The notes: generated from the sequence alone by a model not told the origin. A stretch of 64,000 bases of DNA from Modicisalibacter luteus DSM 23508 (GCF_000378505.1 NZ_KB899989.1:172221-236220), one strand, 5' to 3'; positions 37,678 through 48,494 are shown, counted from the stretch's first letter. Numbers and translations are program-made.

Positions 37678-38439
37678 TCAGGCCCTCTCATCGAGCCCCA
37701 AGGTGTCCTGACTGCTGGCATCCCGGAAGCGGCGTCCGCGCCGTGATGCCAGCCGATCCGCCAGCCTGGTCGGCTCCGGCAGCTTGGTACGACCGAGGCA
37801 GGCGATCACCCAATCGAGCGCCGTGACCTGGCTGATGCGATGGCCGGGCGAGACAATGACCGGCTTGACACCTTGGCGACTGCGCAACATGGCCCCGATC
37901 ACCACTCGCCCCTCCTCATTCTGCTGCGCATCGTCGGGGTCTTCCTTGCGCCGTCGATCGGTCAGCCAGGTCCACTCACCACGCTCCTCCGGCACCTCAC
38001 CGTGACGTCCACATAGACGCTTCTTGGCGATGCCGATAGTGGGCAGATCCAGCCACAGGCCAAGGTGCGAGGCCACCCCCAGCCGCCTCGGATGGGCAAT
38101 ACCCTGGCCATCGACCATGACCAGATCGGGGCGGCGGGAGAGCCGCTCGAAGGCACCCAGCGCAGCAGGGATTTCGCGAAACGACAGCAGTCCGGGGATG
38201 TAGGGCATCCGAGTGGGCTCGCGGTGGACGATCTCCTCGATCGGCACCAGATCCGGCCATGCCAGGAGCACCACGGCGGCACGCGTCGTTTCGCCCTCGT
38301 CCTCGAAACCGATATCGACACCGGCAAGAACGCTGACCTCGCCCAACCGGTCGCGGCGTTCGACGCGTGGCGCCAGGCTACGTTGCAGTGCGATGGCATC
38401 TTCGGGCGATAGCGTCCAATCGTGGAGAGTATCTGGCAT
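37678..38439 (-). CDS. nfi: Endonuclease V (deoxyinosine 3' endonuclease)
   Basis: 253 residues, slightly longer than E. coli Nfi because of an acidic insert near DPDDAQQNEEG. Motifs: VLAGVDIGFED with the catalytic Asp, YIPGLLSFREIPA and VMVDGQGIAHPRRLGVASHLG. It nicks DNA at deaminated adenine. Convergent with the aldo/keto reductase gene, four bases apart. Confidence 0.93.
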   Translation of the reverse strand: MPDTLHDWTLSPEDAIALQRSLAPRVERRDRLGEVSVLAGVDIGFEDEGETTRAAVVLLAWPDLVPIEEIVHREPTRMPYIPGLLSFREIPAALGAFERLSRRPDLVMVDGQGIAHPRRLGVASHLGLWLDLPTIGIAKKRLCGRHGEVPEERGEWTWLTDRRRKEDPDDAQQNEEGRVVIGAMLRSRQGVKPVIVSPGHRISQVTALDWVIACLGRTKLPEPTRLADRLASRRGRRFRDASSQDTLGLDERA

Positions 38440-38502
38440 AAGGGCATTATCCTGAGCGGTGTGACACTGCCCCCCAGCCTAGCCTATTCGCCTAGCCAAT
38501 CC

Positions 38503-38925
38503 TCAGTCGCAGAATCCCCAGCCTTCGAGAAGGGTGCGCAGTTTCTCGACACGCGCCCGATTCTTGCCCATGTCGCTCATGCCCAACCGCGAAGCGCTGC
38601 GTACATGGCAAACCTTCTCTTCCTCACTCCAGAATAACTCCAGGTCATCGACGAACCCCAGCCAGGCCGAATGGCATTCGGCGTGCAGGTAGGTATCGGT
38701 CTGTGTGATGACCTCGGCTTCCTCGCAGGCGTGCAGGGCACTGGCCAGGCGAGCCAGGATCTCCTTGCCGCCGTCCATGTTGGGTGACGAGAACGGTGCG
38801 ACATAGTGCGCCTCATCCTCGGCCTGGCTACAGACACAATTATGGGTTGTCGGGCAAATCGCCAGCCTGCCCTGGCTGACGCCAAGGTTGATGGGGCGCT
38901 TGCTGGTCATCGGATTAGTCAACAT
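38503..38925 (-). CDS. DUF1499 family protein
   Basis: 140 residues. RLAICPTTHNCVCSQAEDEAH and YLHAECHSAWLGFVDDLELF match the DUF1499 pattern (CPxxxNCV, then FVDD). Function unknown. The ATG at 38925 has GAGG at suitable spacing upstream. Divergent from sbcD. Confidence 0.85.
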   Translation of the reverse strand: MLTNPMTSKRPINLGVSQGRLAICPTTHNCVCSQAEDEAHYVAPFSSPNMDGGKEILARLASALHACEEAEVITQTDTYLHAECHSAWLGFVDDLELFWSEEEKVCHVRSASRLGMSDMGKNRARVEKLRTLLEGWGFCD

Positions 38926-39134
38926 GGGCCGGTTCCTCGCCGTGTCTCCGCTTGGACTTGTTGTCGGATCTTTATCCAGTCAAGTCTGTCAGGAGGAAAG
39001 CTGCAAGCCCCACTTGCCCCTACCGAGCACTTCGCTGTCAGCGAATGTCATGTCTCGGTGCACAGAAGAGCAACCTCGCTCTCGGCCACCCCTGTCGCCC
39101 TGTTACACTGCTCGCATCAAGGCGGGAGCATAAC

Positions 39135-40370
39135 GTGAAGCTGATCCATACCTCCGACTGGCATTTGGGCCAGACTTTTCACGGCCAGGAGCGCCATTAC
39201 GAACACCAGCGCTTTCTCGACTGGCTGCTGGACACCCTAGAAGCACGCCGCCCCGATGCCCTACTGGTAGCCGGGGATATCTTCGACGTGGTCAATCCCT
39301 CGCTGCGCGCCCAAGAGCAGCTCTACGACTTCATCGTCGCCGTCCATGAGCGATTGCCGCGCCTGACGCTGGTAATGATTGCCGGCAACCACGACAGCGG
39401 CGCGCGCATCGAATTACCGGCAGCCTTGCTCAAGCGCCTGCGTGCCCATGCACTGGGCCGCGTAGTGTGGCTCGATGATGGCCGCCTGGACGCCCATCGC
39501 CTGCTGGTCCCGTTGGAAGATGATGATGGCGAGGTACGCGCCTGGTGTCTCGCCCTGCCTTTCCTGCGCCCTGCGGAAGTTACCGGCGGCGAAGTCGGCG
39601 ACGACTACGTGGCGGGCATCACCCGGGTTCACCAGCAATTGATCGAGGCAGCACAGGCACGCCGTGCGCCGGGCCAGGCGCTAGTGGCCATGAGCCACGC
39701 CCACCTGCGCGGTGCCGCCGTTTCCGAAGACAGCGAACGCCCGATCGTGATCGGTGGCGAGGAATCGCTGTCGGCCAACCTGTTCCCCGAGTGCATCGCC
39801 TATGTGGCCTTGGGCCACCTGCACAAGCCCCAGCAGGTCGGCGAGGCTCGCATCCGCTACAGCGGCACCCCGCTGCCCATGGATTTTTCCGAGGCGCATT
39901 ATCCGCACCAGATCGTCGAGGTCACACTCGCTGGCGAAACGCTTGGAGGCGTCGAGATCATATCCGTGCCACGTGCCGTCGACATGCTACGCGTGGGTCC
40001 GGCCCCGCTCGATGACGTGGTCAGTGAACTCGAAGCGCTGGAAAGCGATACCCGCCTGCCCCGCTCACGCTGGCCATGGCTGGAAGTGCGTGTACAACTC
40101 GATGCGCCGCGAGTCGACCTGCGCGCCGTCATCGAGCGCGCCCTGAACGGTCAGGCAGTGCGCCTGGTACGCATCCAGTCGCTGTACGCTCAACGCGAAG
40201 GCGACCTTTCACCGGGCCAGCAGCGCCTTGAAAGCCTTGGCCCCCAGGCGCTGTTCGAACGTGCCTGGCAGGACAGCTACGGAAGCCTGCCGGACGAGCC
40301 GACCCGCCAGGACTTCGCCAACCTGCTGCAGTCGGTCATCGATAGCGATGCGGAGAGTGAGCACGAATGA
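39135..40370 (+). CDS. sbcD: Exonuclease SbcCD, nuclease subunit
   Basis: 411 residues, Mre11-type calcineurin-like phosphoesterase. Motifs: IHTSDWHLGQ, VAGDIFD, AGNHDSGARIE, MSHAHLRG and ALGHLHKPQ. It cleaves hairpins and DNA ends together with SbcC. The frame is open from 38952, but the GTG at 39135 yields the family N-terminus (VKLIHTSDWH). The stop overlaps the sbcC start. Confidence 0.94.
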   Translation: MKLIHTSDWHLGQTFHGQERHYEHQRFLDWLLDTLEARRPDALLVAGDIFDVVNPSLRAQEQLYDFIVAVHERLPRLTLVMIAGNHDSGARIELPAALLKRLRAHALGRVVWLDDGRLDAHRLLVPLEDDDGEVRAWCLALPFLRPAEVTGGEVGDDYVAGITRVHQQLIEAAQARRAPGQALVAMSHAHLRGAAVSEDSERPIVIGGEESLSANLFPECIAYVALGHLHKPQQVGEARIRYSGTPLPMDFSEAHYPHQIVEVTLAGETLGGVEIISVPRAVDMLRVGPAPLDDVVSELEALESDTRLPRSRWPWLEVRVQLDAPRVDLRAVIERALNGQAVRLVRIQSLYAQREGDLSPGQQRLESLGPQALFERAWQDSYGSLPDEPTRQDFANLLQSVIDSDAESEHE

Positions 40371-43300
40371 AGATCCTCGCCATTCGCTTGAAGAACCTTG
40401 CCTCGCTGGCCGGCGAGCACACACTGGATTTTTCGCAAGGCCCCTTGCAAGAGAGCGGACTGTTCGCCATTACCGGCCCGACCGGGGCCGGCAAGAGTAC
40501 GCTGCTCGACGCCCTGTGCCTGGCACTGTTCGGTAACACACCACGCCTGCGCAGTGCCCCGGCACGCGACTCACAGACCCCCGACGTCGAGGGAGAACAA
40601 CTGGTCACCGCCGACCCACGCACCCTGCTGCGCCGTGGCACGGCATCGGGTTTCGCCGAGGTGGATTTCGTCGGCCGCGACGGTAGCCACTATCGCGCCC
40701 GCTGGTCGGTACGTCGCGCCCGGAACCGCCCGGAAGGCCGACTGCAAGCCTCGGAACAGGCACTGATTGCCCTTCCCGACGAGCGGGTCCTCGCCAGCCA
40801 GAAACGCGAATTCGATCGCCTGCTGCCCGACAAGCTGGGGCTGACCTTCGAGCAGTTCACCCGCGCAGTGCTACTCGCGCAAAGCGAGTTCAGCGCCTTT
40901 CTCAAGGCCGATGACAATGCTCGCAGCGAGCTGCTGGAGAAACTGACCGATACCGGCCTCTATTCGCGCATCTCAGTGGCTGCCTACCAGCGTACCCGGC
41001 AGGCCAGCGACGAGATCAAGCGTCTCGAGTCACGCCTGGAAGGCGAATTGCCAGCCAGCGCCGAACAGCGCAAGGCCATGGAAGCCGATGCCGAGCAGGC
41101 GGAACAGGCCTGGCAAACCGTTCAGGCCCGTGCCGATGCACTCAAGGCGCGCCGTGCTTGGCTCGAGCAGGAATACCAGTTGCGCGAAAGCTGGCAGCAG
41201 GCCGTAACCGCCCGTCAGCAAGCCGAGAAGGCACATGCCGCCCTGGCCGATCAGCGCACCCGACTCACTCAACTCGATGCCCTGGCTCCGCAGGCACATC
41301 GATTCCTGCGCCAGCGTGAGCTCAAGCGTGACCTCGCCGACCTGCTCGATCAGCAGGAAAATACGCGCCGTGCACTTGACCAAGCCGAACGTCAGCAGCG
41401 GGACGGCCAGCTCGACTTCGACGCTGCCCAACGCCGGGCCAGCCAAGCTTATGAGGCACGCCAACAGGCACAGCCGCTGCTCGACGAAGCCAGCCGCCAC
41501 GCCCAGCGTCTGGACGATCTCACCCGGGACATCGACGCCCAGCAGCGTGAGCGTCAACAACTTGCGCACAACCTCACAAATACGCAGCAGGCCTTGTCAG
41601 CCAAACGCGACGAACACAGCCACTCCCAGGCAGAGCTGCAACAGCTGGAGGGGCGCCTTGGCGAGCACGGCTCACCGGCGCACCACCGGCAAGCGCTACA
41701 ACAGGCGGAAGACCAGGCACGCCAACGGCTCATGGCACTGGAAGAGGCCCGCCACGCCTGGCAGCATTGGCAGCGGCTAACGCAGCAGCAAAGCGCGCTG
41801 GAAACCCAGCAACAGCAGGATCGTCAGGCGCAGGAAAAGACCACTGCAGAGGGCCGCGACGCCAGGCTACGCCTCGAGCAAGCGGAGCAACAGGCGCAAC
41901 GAGTGCGAGAGAGCATCGAACGCCTGCGTGCCGTACGCAGCGAAAGTGTCGAGAAGCTGCGCGCCCAACTGCAGGCAGACGCGCCTTGCCCGGTGTGCGG
42001 CAGTCTCGAGCACCCCTACCGCCACCAGCCACCCGCCTCGCCAGCCCAGGAAATGCTCGAGCAGACCGAGCGTGAAGAAGAGCGCCAGTTGAGCGAGGCC
42101 ACCGAGCGACTCGAGGCGGCTCGCGAACTCCATCAGGCACTGACGGCACGTTACCGAACCCTGCAGGCGCAGCTGACCCAGCGACAAGAACCGCTGGACG
42201 AGGCCACCCGTGCCACTGCGGAGGCGTATCAAACACTCGATGCCCTGGCGACAGGCCGTGAACTGCTGGCTCAGGACGAAGCACAGCGCGGTGACTGGCT
42301 AGAAGCCCAGCTCTCGTCCGCTCGTCATCAACGCGACGATCGGCAGCAAGCCCTGCACCAGTTCGATCAGGATCAGCAGCGCCTGGCGCCACTGCGCGAA
42401 ACGCTGACGGGCCTTACCGTCGAGATTGGCAGGCTCGATAGCCAGGCCCAGCAGCAGCAGCAGCGGCTTGAGCAGATCGATGCCAGCCTCACGCCCAGAA
42501 TCGCCGAGCTGGACACACTGCGCCAAACGCTGACACAGCAGCTCGGCGAATATGCCAATGTGGCGCAGTGGCGTAACGCGCTGGAACGAGACGTCACTGA
42601 TGCAGATAAGCGCTTGAACAATGCACGAACCACGCTGGATGCTGCCCGTCAGGCGCACCAGCGCCTTAGCCTGCAACTCGAACACAGCGCCACACAAGAG
42701 GCTACCGCTCGACGCGAGATGGAGACGTTGGAGAGTGAGCTGCAAGCATGGCGTGAAGCGCACCCGACAATCAGCGACACGACACTGGAACAGCTACTCG
42801 GCATGGATGACGCCGCGCAGTCCGAACTGCGCGCCCGGCTACAGCAGGCCGACCAGTCGCTTCGCGATAGCCAGTTGCGAGCTCAGGAGCGCTTTACGAC
42901 ACTGAAGGAACATCGCCACGGCCAGCTTGATCCTGCCCTGTGCGACGATCCCGAGGCGTGCGTTTCCCATATCGAGGCTTTGGCGACGACACTGCAACGA
43001 GAAGAGGTCGAGCTTGCGCCCCGCCAGCAGCAGGCTCAGCAGCAACGCGACGATACACTGCACCTGTTGCGTGACGACGACCGCCGTCGCCGAGCCATGC
43101 GTGCGCTGCAGACAGAACTCGACGCGGCGCGCGCTGAGCAGCGTCGCTGGGGCAGGCTCTCCTCGCTGATCGGCTCTGCCGATGGCAAGGCATTCCGGCG
43201 CATCGCCCAGGCCTACAATCTCGAGCGCCTGCTGGAGCATGCCAACACCCACCTTACCGGGCTGTCACGACGCTACCGCCTGGTACGCGGCGGCAGCCCC

Positions 43301-43651
43301 CTCGGGCTATTGATCATTGATACCGACATGGGCGACGAGCAACGCTCCGTGCATTCGCTTTCCGGTGGCGAGACATTTCTGGTATCTCTGGCCCTGGCGC
43401 TGGGCCTGGCCTCGATGGCCTCGGGCCGATTGAAAATCGAGTCGCTATTCATCGACGAGGGTTTCGGCAGCCTCGACCCGCAATCGCTGGCGCTGGCCAT
43501 GGAGGCGCTGGATGGCCTGCAAGCGCAGGGCCGTAAGGTGGGAGTGATCTCTCATGTCCAGGAAATGCATGAACGCATCCCGGTGCGTATTTGCGTGGAG
43601 CCGGCCGGCAACGGCGCCAGCCGGCTCGTTATTGCTCAAGGGCAGGCATGA
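40367..43651 (+). CDS. sbcC: Exonuclease SbcCD, ATPase/coiled-coil subunit
   Basis: 1094 residues, Rad50-type. Walker A GPTGAGKS at 37-44; long Gln/Ala/Arg-rich coiled coils from about 190 to 930; zinc-hook CPVC at 541-544 near the middle. The ABC signature LSGGETFLVSLALALGLA and Walker B/D-loop FIDEGFGSLDPQSL are near the C-terminus. Coupled to sbcD by an ATGA overlap. Confidence 0.94.
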   Translation: MKILAIRLKNLASLAGEHTLDFSQGPLQESGLFAITGPTGAGKSTLLDALCLALFGNTPRLRSAPARDSQTPDVEGEQLVTADPRTLLRRGTASGFAEVDFVGRDGSHYRARWSVRRARNRPEGRLQASEQALIALPDERVLASQKREFDRLLPDKLGLTFEQFTRAVLLAQSEFSAFLKADDNARSELLEKLTDTGLYSRISVAAYQRTRQASDEIKRLESRLEGELPASAEQRKAMEADAEQAEQAWQTVQARADALKARRAWLEQEYQLRESWQQAVTARQQAEKAHAALADQRTRLTQLDALAPQAHRFLRQRELKRDLADLLDQQENTRRALDQAERQQRDGQLDFDAAQRRASQAYEARQQAQPLLDEASRHAQRLDDLTRDIDAQQRERQQLAHNLTNTQQALSAKRDEHSHSQAELQQLEGRLGEHGSPAHHRQALQQAEDQARQRLMALEEARHAWQHWQRLTQQQSALETQQQQDRQAQEKTTAEGRDARLRLEQAEQQAQRVRESIERLRAVRSESVEKLRAQLQADAPCPVCGSLEHPYRHQPPASPAQEMLEQTEREEERQLSEATERLEAARELHQALTARYRTLQAQLTQRQEPLDEATRATAEAYQTLDALATGRELLAQDEAQRGDWLEAQLSSARHQRDDRQQALHQFDQDQQRLAPLRETLTGLTVEIGRLDSQAQQQQQRLEQIDASLTPRIAELDTLRQTLTQQLGEYANVAQWRNALERDVTDADKRLNNARTTLDAARQAHQRLSLQLEHSATQEATARREMETLESELQAWREAHPTISDTTLEQLLGMDDAAQSELRARLQQADQSLRDSQLRAQERFTTLKEHRHGQLDPALCDDPEACVSHIEALATTLQREEVELAPRQQQAQQQRDDTLHLLRDDDRRRRAMRALQTELDAARAEQRRWGRLSSLIGSADGKAFRRIAQAYNLERLLEHANTHLTGLSRRYRLVRGGSPLGLLIIDTDMGDEQRSVHSLSGGETFLVSLALALGLASMASGRLKIESLFIDEGFGSLDPQSLALAMEALDGLQAQGRKVGVISHVQEMHERIPVRICVEPAGNGASRLVIAQGQA

Positions 43652-43662
43652 CGGGAAAGCGC

Positions 43663-44268
43663 TTACTCTTGCATGCGACGGGTGATGGTTGCCACATGCT
43701 CACCCTGGAAGCGAGCAATGGTCAGCTCGTTCTCGCTAGGCTGGCGGCTACCGTCCCCACCGGCAATGGTCGTCGCCCCGTATGGGGTGCCGCCGGACAC
43801 TTCGTTGAGCTCGGTCAGTGCCGCGCATGAGTAGGGAACACCGACCACCACCATGCCCATGTGGAACAGCATGGTATGAATCGAGGTCAGCGTGGTTTCC
43901 TGGCCGCCATGCTGACTGGCAGTGGAGGTAAAGGCGCTTCCCACCTTACCGATCAGCTTGCCCTGCGCCCAGATGCCACCGGTCTTGTCCCAGAAGTTGC
44001 GCATCTGCGAGGTCATGTTGCCGTAGCGGGTCGGTGTGCCGATGATGATGGCGTCGTAGTTCACCAGTTCGTTGGGATCGTCGATCAGCGGTGCGTCCTG
44101 ATCCATCTTGTAACCGGAGTTCTGAGCCACGTCGTCAGGGACCAGTTCAGCGACCCGACGAATATCCACCTCGGTTCCTGCCACGCTGCGTGCGCCTTCC
44201 GCGACCGCCTTGGCCATGGTCTCGATATGGCCGTAGCTCGAGTAATAGACAATCAACACTCTGCTCAT
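43663..44268 (-). CDS. wrbA: NAD(P)H:quinone oxidoreductase WrbA
   Basis: 201 residues, flavodoxin-like. FMN phosphate loop [12 protein letters not shown], the WrbA segment [18 protein letters not shown] and [14 protein letters not shown]. It reduces quinones by two electrons and protects against redox stress. Converges with sbcC. Confidence 0.94.
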   Translation of the reverse strand: MSRVLIVYYSSYGHIETMAKAVAEGARSVAGTEVDIRRVAELVPDDVAQNSGYKMDQDAPLIDDPNELVNYDAIIIGTPTRYGNMTSQMRNFWDKTGGIWAQGKLIGKVGSAFTSTASQHGGQETTLTSIHTMLFHMGMVVVGVPYSCAALTELNEVSGGTPYGATTIAGGDGSRQPSENELTIARFQGEHVATITRRMQE

Positions 44269-44400
44269 CGCTGTTCTCCTGTGTGCATGGATGAAGCCCT
44301 CTCAACCATGGTCTACAAGCCTGCTGGCGTCAAAACGCTCCCGGCGCCGGCGAACGGCATGCTAGGCTGGCGTGACGCTTTCGAACCAGGAATGATCACC

Positions 44401-45558
44401 ATGGGCTCCGCACCGTTGCTGCTCGAGACACTGATCGGTCACGCCAGTGTGTCACGCGACTCCAACCTCGACCTGATCCGCTTCATCGAGGGCTATCTCG
44501 ACGATTTCGGCGTGCACTACGAACGCATCGAGAACGACGACGGCAGCAAGGCCAACCTGCTGGCGCGCATCGGCCCCGACGTCGCCGGTGGCGTCGTGCT
44601 CTCGGGGCACACCGACGTGGTGCCCGTCGATGGACAGCCCTGGACCAGCGATCCCTTCTCTCTCACTGACCGTGGCGATGGGCGGCTCTACGGCCGTGGC
44701 AGCTGCGACATGAAGGGCTTCATTGCCTGCGCCCTGGCCCTGGTGCCGGCGTGGGTAGAGCAACCGCTCGAGCGGCCCATCTACCTGGCATTCTCCTACG
44801 ATGAAGAAGTCGGCTGCCTGGGCGCGCCGCGCATGATCGAGCGCCTGATGGCCGGGCATCCCCGCCCTGCCGCCGTGATCGTCGGCGAACCCACGCTGAT
44901 GGCCCCAGTAGTCGCTCAGAAAGGCATCACCAACCTGCGCACTACCGTGACGGGTTGCGAGGCCCACAGCAGTCAGGTCAACCAGGGGGTATCGGCCATC
45001 CATATCGCGGCGCGCCTGGTCACGCGCATCGAGGACATCATGGCCGAGCTGCGTGACGAGGGACGGGTCGACGATGCCTTTAATGTCGGCCATTCCAGCT
45101 TGCATGTCGGCAAGATTCAGGGTGGCACGGCGATCAATATCATGGCTCGCGAATGCCGCTTCGATTGGGAGATTCGCCATCTTCCCCAGGATGGTTTCGA
45201 TGAGGTCTTCCGCCGCTTCGAGACCTTCTCGCATACACTGGAGAGCGAGCTCCAGCATCGCTCGCCTCGGGTGTCCATCCGAACCGAGCCCTTGACCGAG
45301 ACCGTCCCGGGCCTGGCCGATCGTGACAACGCCGAAGCCTTGGCCCTGTGCCATGCCTTGCTCGGCGAACGCGACAGCGAAGCGGTGGCCTATGCCACCG
45401 AAGCCGGTCAGTTCCAACGGGCCGGCCTGGCGACGGTCATCTGCGGTCCCGGCAGTATCGCCCAGGCCCATCAACCGGACGAATATATCGAGATTTCCCA
45501 GCTCGATGCCTGCATGGCATTCATGCAGCGCCTGGGTAAACACCTCTGCCGGGATTGA
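44401..45558 (+). CDS. argE: Acetylornithine deacetylase (M20 family)
   Basis: 385 residues. Metal-site motifs GHTDVVPVDGQPW and GRGSCDMKGF, the catalytic Glu pair in SYDEEVGCLG, and the C-terminal GPGSIAQAHQPDEYI with the last His ligand. It hydrolyses N-acetylornithine to ornithine in arginine synthesis. The frame continues far upstream antisense to wrbA; that extension is not credible. ATGs at 44392 and 44401 are both possible. Confidence 0.88.
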   Translation: MGSAPLLLETLIGHASVSRDSNLDLIRFIEGYLDDFGVHYERIENDDGSKANLLARIGPDVAGGVVLSGHTDVVPVDGQPWTSDPFSLTDRGDGRLYGRGSCDMKGFIACALALVPAWVEQPLERPIYLAFSYDEEVGCLGAPRMIERLMAGHPRPAAVIVGEPTLMAPVVAQKGITNLRTTVTGCEAHSSQVNQGVSAIHIAARLVTRIEDIMAELRDEGRVDDAFNVGHSSLHVGKIQGGTAINIMARECRFDWEIRHLPQDGFDEVFRRFETFSHTLESELQHRSPRVSIRTEPLTETVPGLADRDNAEALALCHALLGERDSEAVAYATEAGQFQRAGLATVICGPGSIAQAHQPDEYIEISQLDACMAFMQRLGKHLCRD

Positions 45559-45609
45559 TACAGCTTCTTGCCCCAATAGGGATAGTTAACCAAGAGTCAC
45601 GTTGCCGAA

Positions 45610-45652
45610 ATGTTCAACATATGGCAGCTTGATGCCAAACCTAGTTGGACAT
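45610..45652. promoter_or_regulatory. GntR-type operator half of the shared palindrome set (before the gntR gene)
   Basis: ATGTTCAACAT at 45610-45620 is a perfect odd palindrome. A second, weaker site TAGTTGGACAT (45642-45652) overlaps the regulator start. The same motif recurs at 48451-48481 and 61302-61332, which suggests autoregulation by the FadR-type regulator. Confidence 0.7.
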
Positions 45653-46457
45653 CAGTTACGTGAAGGAAAAGAAACGCAAGACAGCCTCCCGTCCCAGTGT
45701 CGCCGAGGCACTCGCCGAAGCGATCTTCTCAGGGCACTACCAGCCGGGCGATTTCGTACCCAAGGAACTCGCCCTCTGCGAGCAGTTCGCTATCAACCGT
45801 TCCGCCGTACGCAGCGACCTGCGCCAACTGGTGGACGTCGGCATCATCGAGCGTATCTCGGGCCACGGTTCGAAGGTGCGCGAGCATGCCGAGTGGAACA
45901 TCCTCGACCCGCTGGTCACCGAGTGGATGACCCGTTATGCCTCGCCCAATCCGCAGTTGCAGCGCGAGATCCTGGCCTTCCGACTCGACGTGGAGCCCTA
46001 TGTCGCAATGACCGCCGCCCAGCGCGCTACCGCCAAGGATCTGGTCGCCATCGAAGAAGCCTTCGAAGGCATGGGCCAGCACCTGCGTACTCCGCAGACT
46101 TCCGACGACCCCAACGCCAAGGCCAGACTGCATAGCGATTTTGACGTCGCCTTCCATGTCGCCATCTTCAAGGCGACGCACAACATCGTCTGGGCGCAGC
46201 TATCGCATATCCTGCGCCCTTCTATCTACCTGTTAGTATCGATGTCGAACGTGAGTGAATCCGATGACCCCGCAGAAAGTCTCGAGCGTCACCGTTGCCT
46301 GATGGAAAGTATCCGCGCCCGTCAGCCCCGCGAAGCCTTTCTTGCCGCTCAGCACGTGCTCGGCGGTACAGCACGGGCGCTAGGCATAGAGCCCGGGGAA
46401 AGCGCTTTAGGCCGCGAATTCGATGGGACAAAGCCAGCCAGGGATGCCGCGACCTGA
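45645..46457 (+). CDS. GntR/FadR-subfamily transcriptional regulator
   Basis: Up to 270 residues. N-terminal winged HTH (GDFVPKELALCEQFAINRSA, then VRSDLRQLVDVGIIERISGHG) and a C-terminal all-helical FCD ligand domain with metal-type positions in HSDFDVAFHVAIF and ERHRCLMESI. The start is TTG at 45645 or GTG at 45660. FCD regulators sense sugar acids or other carboxylates. Convergent with a sugar-acid dehydratase gene and linked by common operators to it and to the TRAP operon. Confidence 0.88.
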   Translation: MDISYVKEKKRKTASRPSVAEALAEAIFSGHYQPGDFVPKELALCEQFAINRSAVRSDLRQLVDVGIIERISGHGSKVREHAEWNILDPLVTEWMTRYASPNPQLQREILAFRLDVEPYVAMTAAQRATAKDLVAIEEAFEGMGQHLRTPQTSDDPNAKARLHSDFDVAFHVAIFKATHNIVWAQLSHILRPSIYLLVSMSNVSESDDPAESLERHRCLMESIRARQPREAFLAAQHVLGGTARALGIEPGESALGREFDGTKPARDAAT

Positions 46458-46480
46458 TCCCGGCGGTTCTGCCACACGAA

Positions 46481-46514
46481 AAAACGCGCCTCGGGCAATC
46501 CCGAGGCGCGTTTT
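46481..46514. terminator. Perfect bidirectional intrinsic terminator
   Basis: A 15-bp stem AAAACGCGCCTCGGG/CCCGAGGCGCGTTTT with CAAT loop, with A-run before and T-run after. It serves both the gntR gene and the convergent dehydratase gene. Confidence 0.93.
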
Positions 46515-46537
46515 GCTGACCAGTCTGACTCGTGGGC

Positions 46538-48340
46538 TCAGTGATTGTCCCGTGGGGGTGTGCGCCGCGCCACATCCCGATATTTAGTCGCCGGCTCGAG
46601 TGTCATGCCACGGTCGTGCTGTTCGACCATGCCGCGCTGGATCTCCTGCCACGGGGTCTGGTGTGGCGGATAAATATAGCCACCCCGCGATGCCAGACGC
46701 TCGCGGCGCTGCGCCAGATCCTCATCGGATACCAGCAGGTTGGCCTCGCCCTTGCGCAGGTCGATGCGAATACGATCCCCCGTTTCGAGAAGCGCTAGCC
46801 CCCCTCCGACCGCTGCTTCAGGCGCGGCATTGAGAATCGACGGCGAGCCCGAGGTCCCCGACTGACGGCCATCGCCCAGGCAGGGCAACGACTCGATACC
46901 GCGCTTGATCAAGGCCTCGGGCGGCTGCATGTTGACCACCTCGGCCCCACCGGGATGGCCCACCGGCCCTGCGCCACGCATCACCAGGACCGTGTTCTCA
47001 TCGATTTCCAGATCGGGATCGTCGATCCGCGCATGGTAATCCTCGGAGCCGTCGAACACCGCCACGCGACCTTCAAAGGCATCCGGATCGTCGGGACGGC
47101 TCAGGAAGCGCTGACGGAATTCGTCCGATATCACGCTGGTCTTCATCAGCGCGGAGTCGAACAAGTTGCCCTTGAGGTTGATGAATCCGGCATGCTCGAC
47201 CAGCGGCTTGTCGTAGCGACGGATGACGTCTTCGTCCAATGTTTCCCGGCCTTCGACATTCTCTGCCAGTGTCCGCCCGTTGACCGTGCGCGCTTCGCCA
47301 TGCAACTTGCCGACTTTCAACAGCTCGTTAAGCACCGCCGGCACCCCGCCGGCACGATAGAACTCCTCACACAAGTAGACACCGGCGGGCATGACATTGC
47401 TCAGCAACGAAATCTGGTGCCCCAGTTGTTGCCAGTCGTCATTGGTGATCTCGATCCCGGCGTGGCGGGCAATGGCAATGATATGGATAGGCGCATTGCT
47501 CGATCCCCCCAGCGCCGAACAGGCGACGATGGCGTTCTCGAAGGCCTCGCGAGTGAGGATATCCAGCGGGCGTATATCTTCCCAGACCATATCGACGATG
47601 CGCTTGCCGGTATCATAGGCGACGATGGAGCGCTCCTTGTACGGCGCCGGGATGATCGCCGAGCCGGGCAAGCTCATGCCCAGGCATTCCGCCATGGAGT
47701 TCATGGTCGAGGCGGTGCCCATGGTATTGCAGTGCCCGACGGACGGTGCCGAATCGGTGGCTCGGGAGAGGAACTCTTCGTAATCAATGTCCCCTGCCGC
47801 CAGGCGCTTGCGCAGCTCCCAAATGATGGTGCCCGAGCCGACACGCTCGTTGCTGCCACGCCAGCCATTGAGCATGGGACCACCGGAAAGCACGATGGCG
47901 GGGATATTGACGGTGGCCGCCGCCATCAGACAGGCGGGTGTGGTCTTGTCACAACCGGTAGTCAGTACCACGCCATCCAGTGGGTAGCCATGCAGCACCT
48001 CGACCAGGCCCAGGTAGGCCAGGTTGCGATCCAGCGCTGCCGTCGGGCGACGCACGTTCTCATGGATCGGGTGCATGGGGAACTCGAACGGCACCCCACC
48101 CGCCGCCCGAATACCATCCTTGACGCGCTTGACCAGCTCGATGTGATGACGGTTGCACGGTGTAAGGTCGGAACCAGACTGAGCGATGCCGATAATCGGC
48201 TTGCCGCTGCGCAATTCTTCCAGCGTCACCCCATAGTTCATGTAGCGCTCGATACAGATTGCCGTAGTCCCGGGGTGCTCGGGATTGTCGAACCACCAGC
48301 GCGAGCGGAGCTGGCTGGGCGTAATCTTTTGGTCGCTCAT
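46538..48340 (-). CDS. IlvD/Edd-family sugar-acid dehydratase (first copy)
   Basis: 600 residues. Fe-S cysteine motifs [15 protein letters not shown] and [11 protein letters not shown] are present, as in [2Fe-2S] pentonate dehydratases. The length and N-terminus ([17 protein letters not shown]) fit aldonate dehydratases such as xylonate or arabinonate dehydratase rather than IlvD (DHAD) or Edd. It dehydrates an aldonate to a 2-keto-3-deoxy acid. Two operator palindromes lie 110-140 bp upstream. Exact substrate unknown. Confidence 0.85.
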   Translation of the reverse strand: MSDQKITPSQLRSRWWFDNPEHPGTTAICIERYMNYGVTLEELRSGKPIIGIAQSGSDLTPCNRHHIELVKRVKDGIRAAGGVPFEFPMHPIHENVRRPTAALDRNLAYLGLVEVLHGYPLDGVVLTTGCDKTTPACLMAAATVNIPAIVLSGGPMLNGWRGSNERVGSGTIIWELRKRLAAGDIDYEEFLSRATDSAPSVGHCNTMGTASTMNSMAECLGMSLPGSAIIPAPYKERSIVAYDTGKRIVDMVWEDIRPLDILTREAFENAIVACSALGGSSNAPIHIIAIARHAGIEITNDDWQQLGHQISLLSNVMPAGVYLCEEFYRAGGVPAVLNELLKVGKLHGEARTVNGRTLAENVEGRETLDEDVIRRYDKPLVEHAGFINLKGNLFDSALMKTSVISDEFRQRFLSRPDDPDAFEGRVAVFDGSEDYHARIDDPDLEIDENTVLVMRGAGPVGHPGGAEVVNMQPPEALIKRGIESLPCLGDGRQSGTSGSPSILNAAPEAAVGGGLALLETGDRIRIDLRKGEANLLVSDEDLAQRRERLASRGGYIYPPHQTPWQEIQRGMVEQHDRGMTLEPATKYRDVARRTPPRDNH

Positions 48341-48450
48341 GGTCTGACGCCTTTAACTAATGAATCCGTGAACAATCGAAACACTACCGGTGGCCAGCCT
48401 AAACGCCCAACCACCTTCTTCGGGAGAGTAGCCTATCCCGCAAACCCTGT

Positions 48451-48481
48451 ATGTTGAACAAATGGATTATATGTCCAACAT
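48451..48481. promoter_or_regulatory. Twin GntR-type operators upstream of the dehydratase
   Basis: ATGTTGAACAA (48451-48461) and ATGTCCAACAT (48471-48481); centres exactly 20 bp apart, two helical turns. Identical spacing is seen at 61302/61322. Confidence 0.75.
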
Positions 48482-48494
48482 AATGAATCAACTA

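Noticed and set aside
43861..44391. Long N-terminal extension of argE
   Set aside because: It runs antisense to wrbA, and the M20 family begins at about 44392-44401.
46955..48457. 500-codon open frame opposite the first dehydratase
   Set aside because: Same reason: antisense shadow, and it would overlap the operators.
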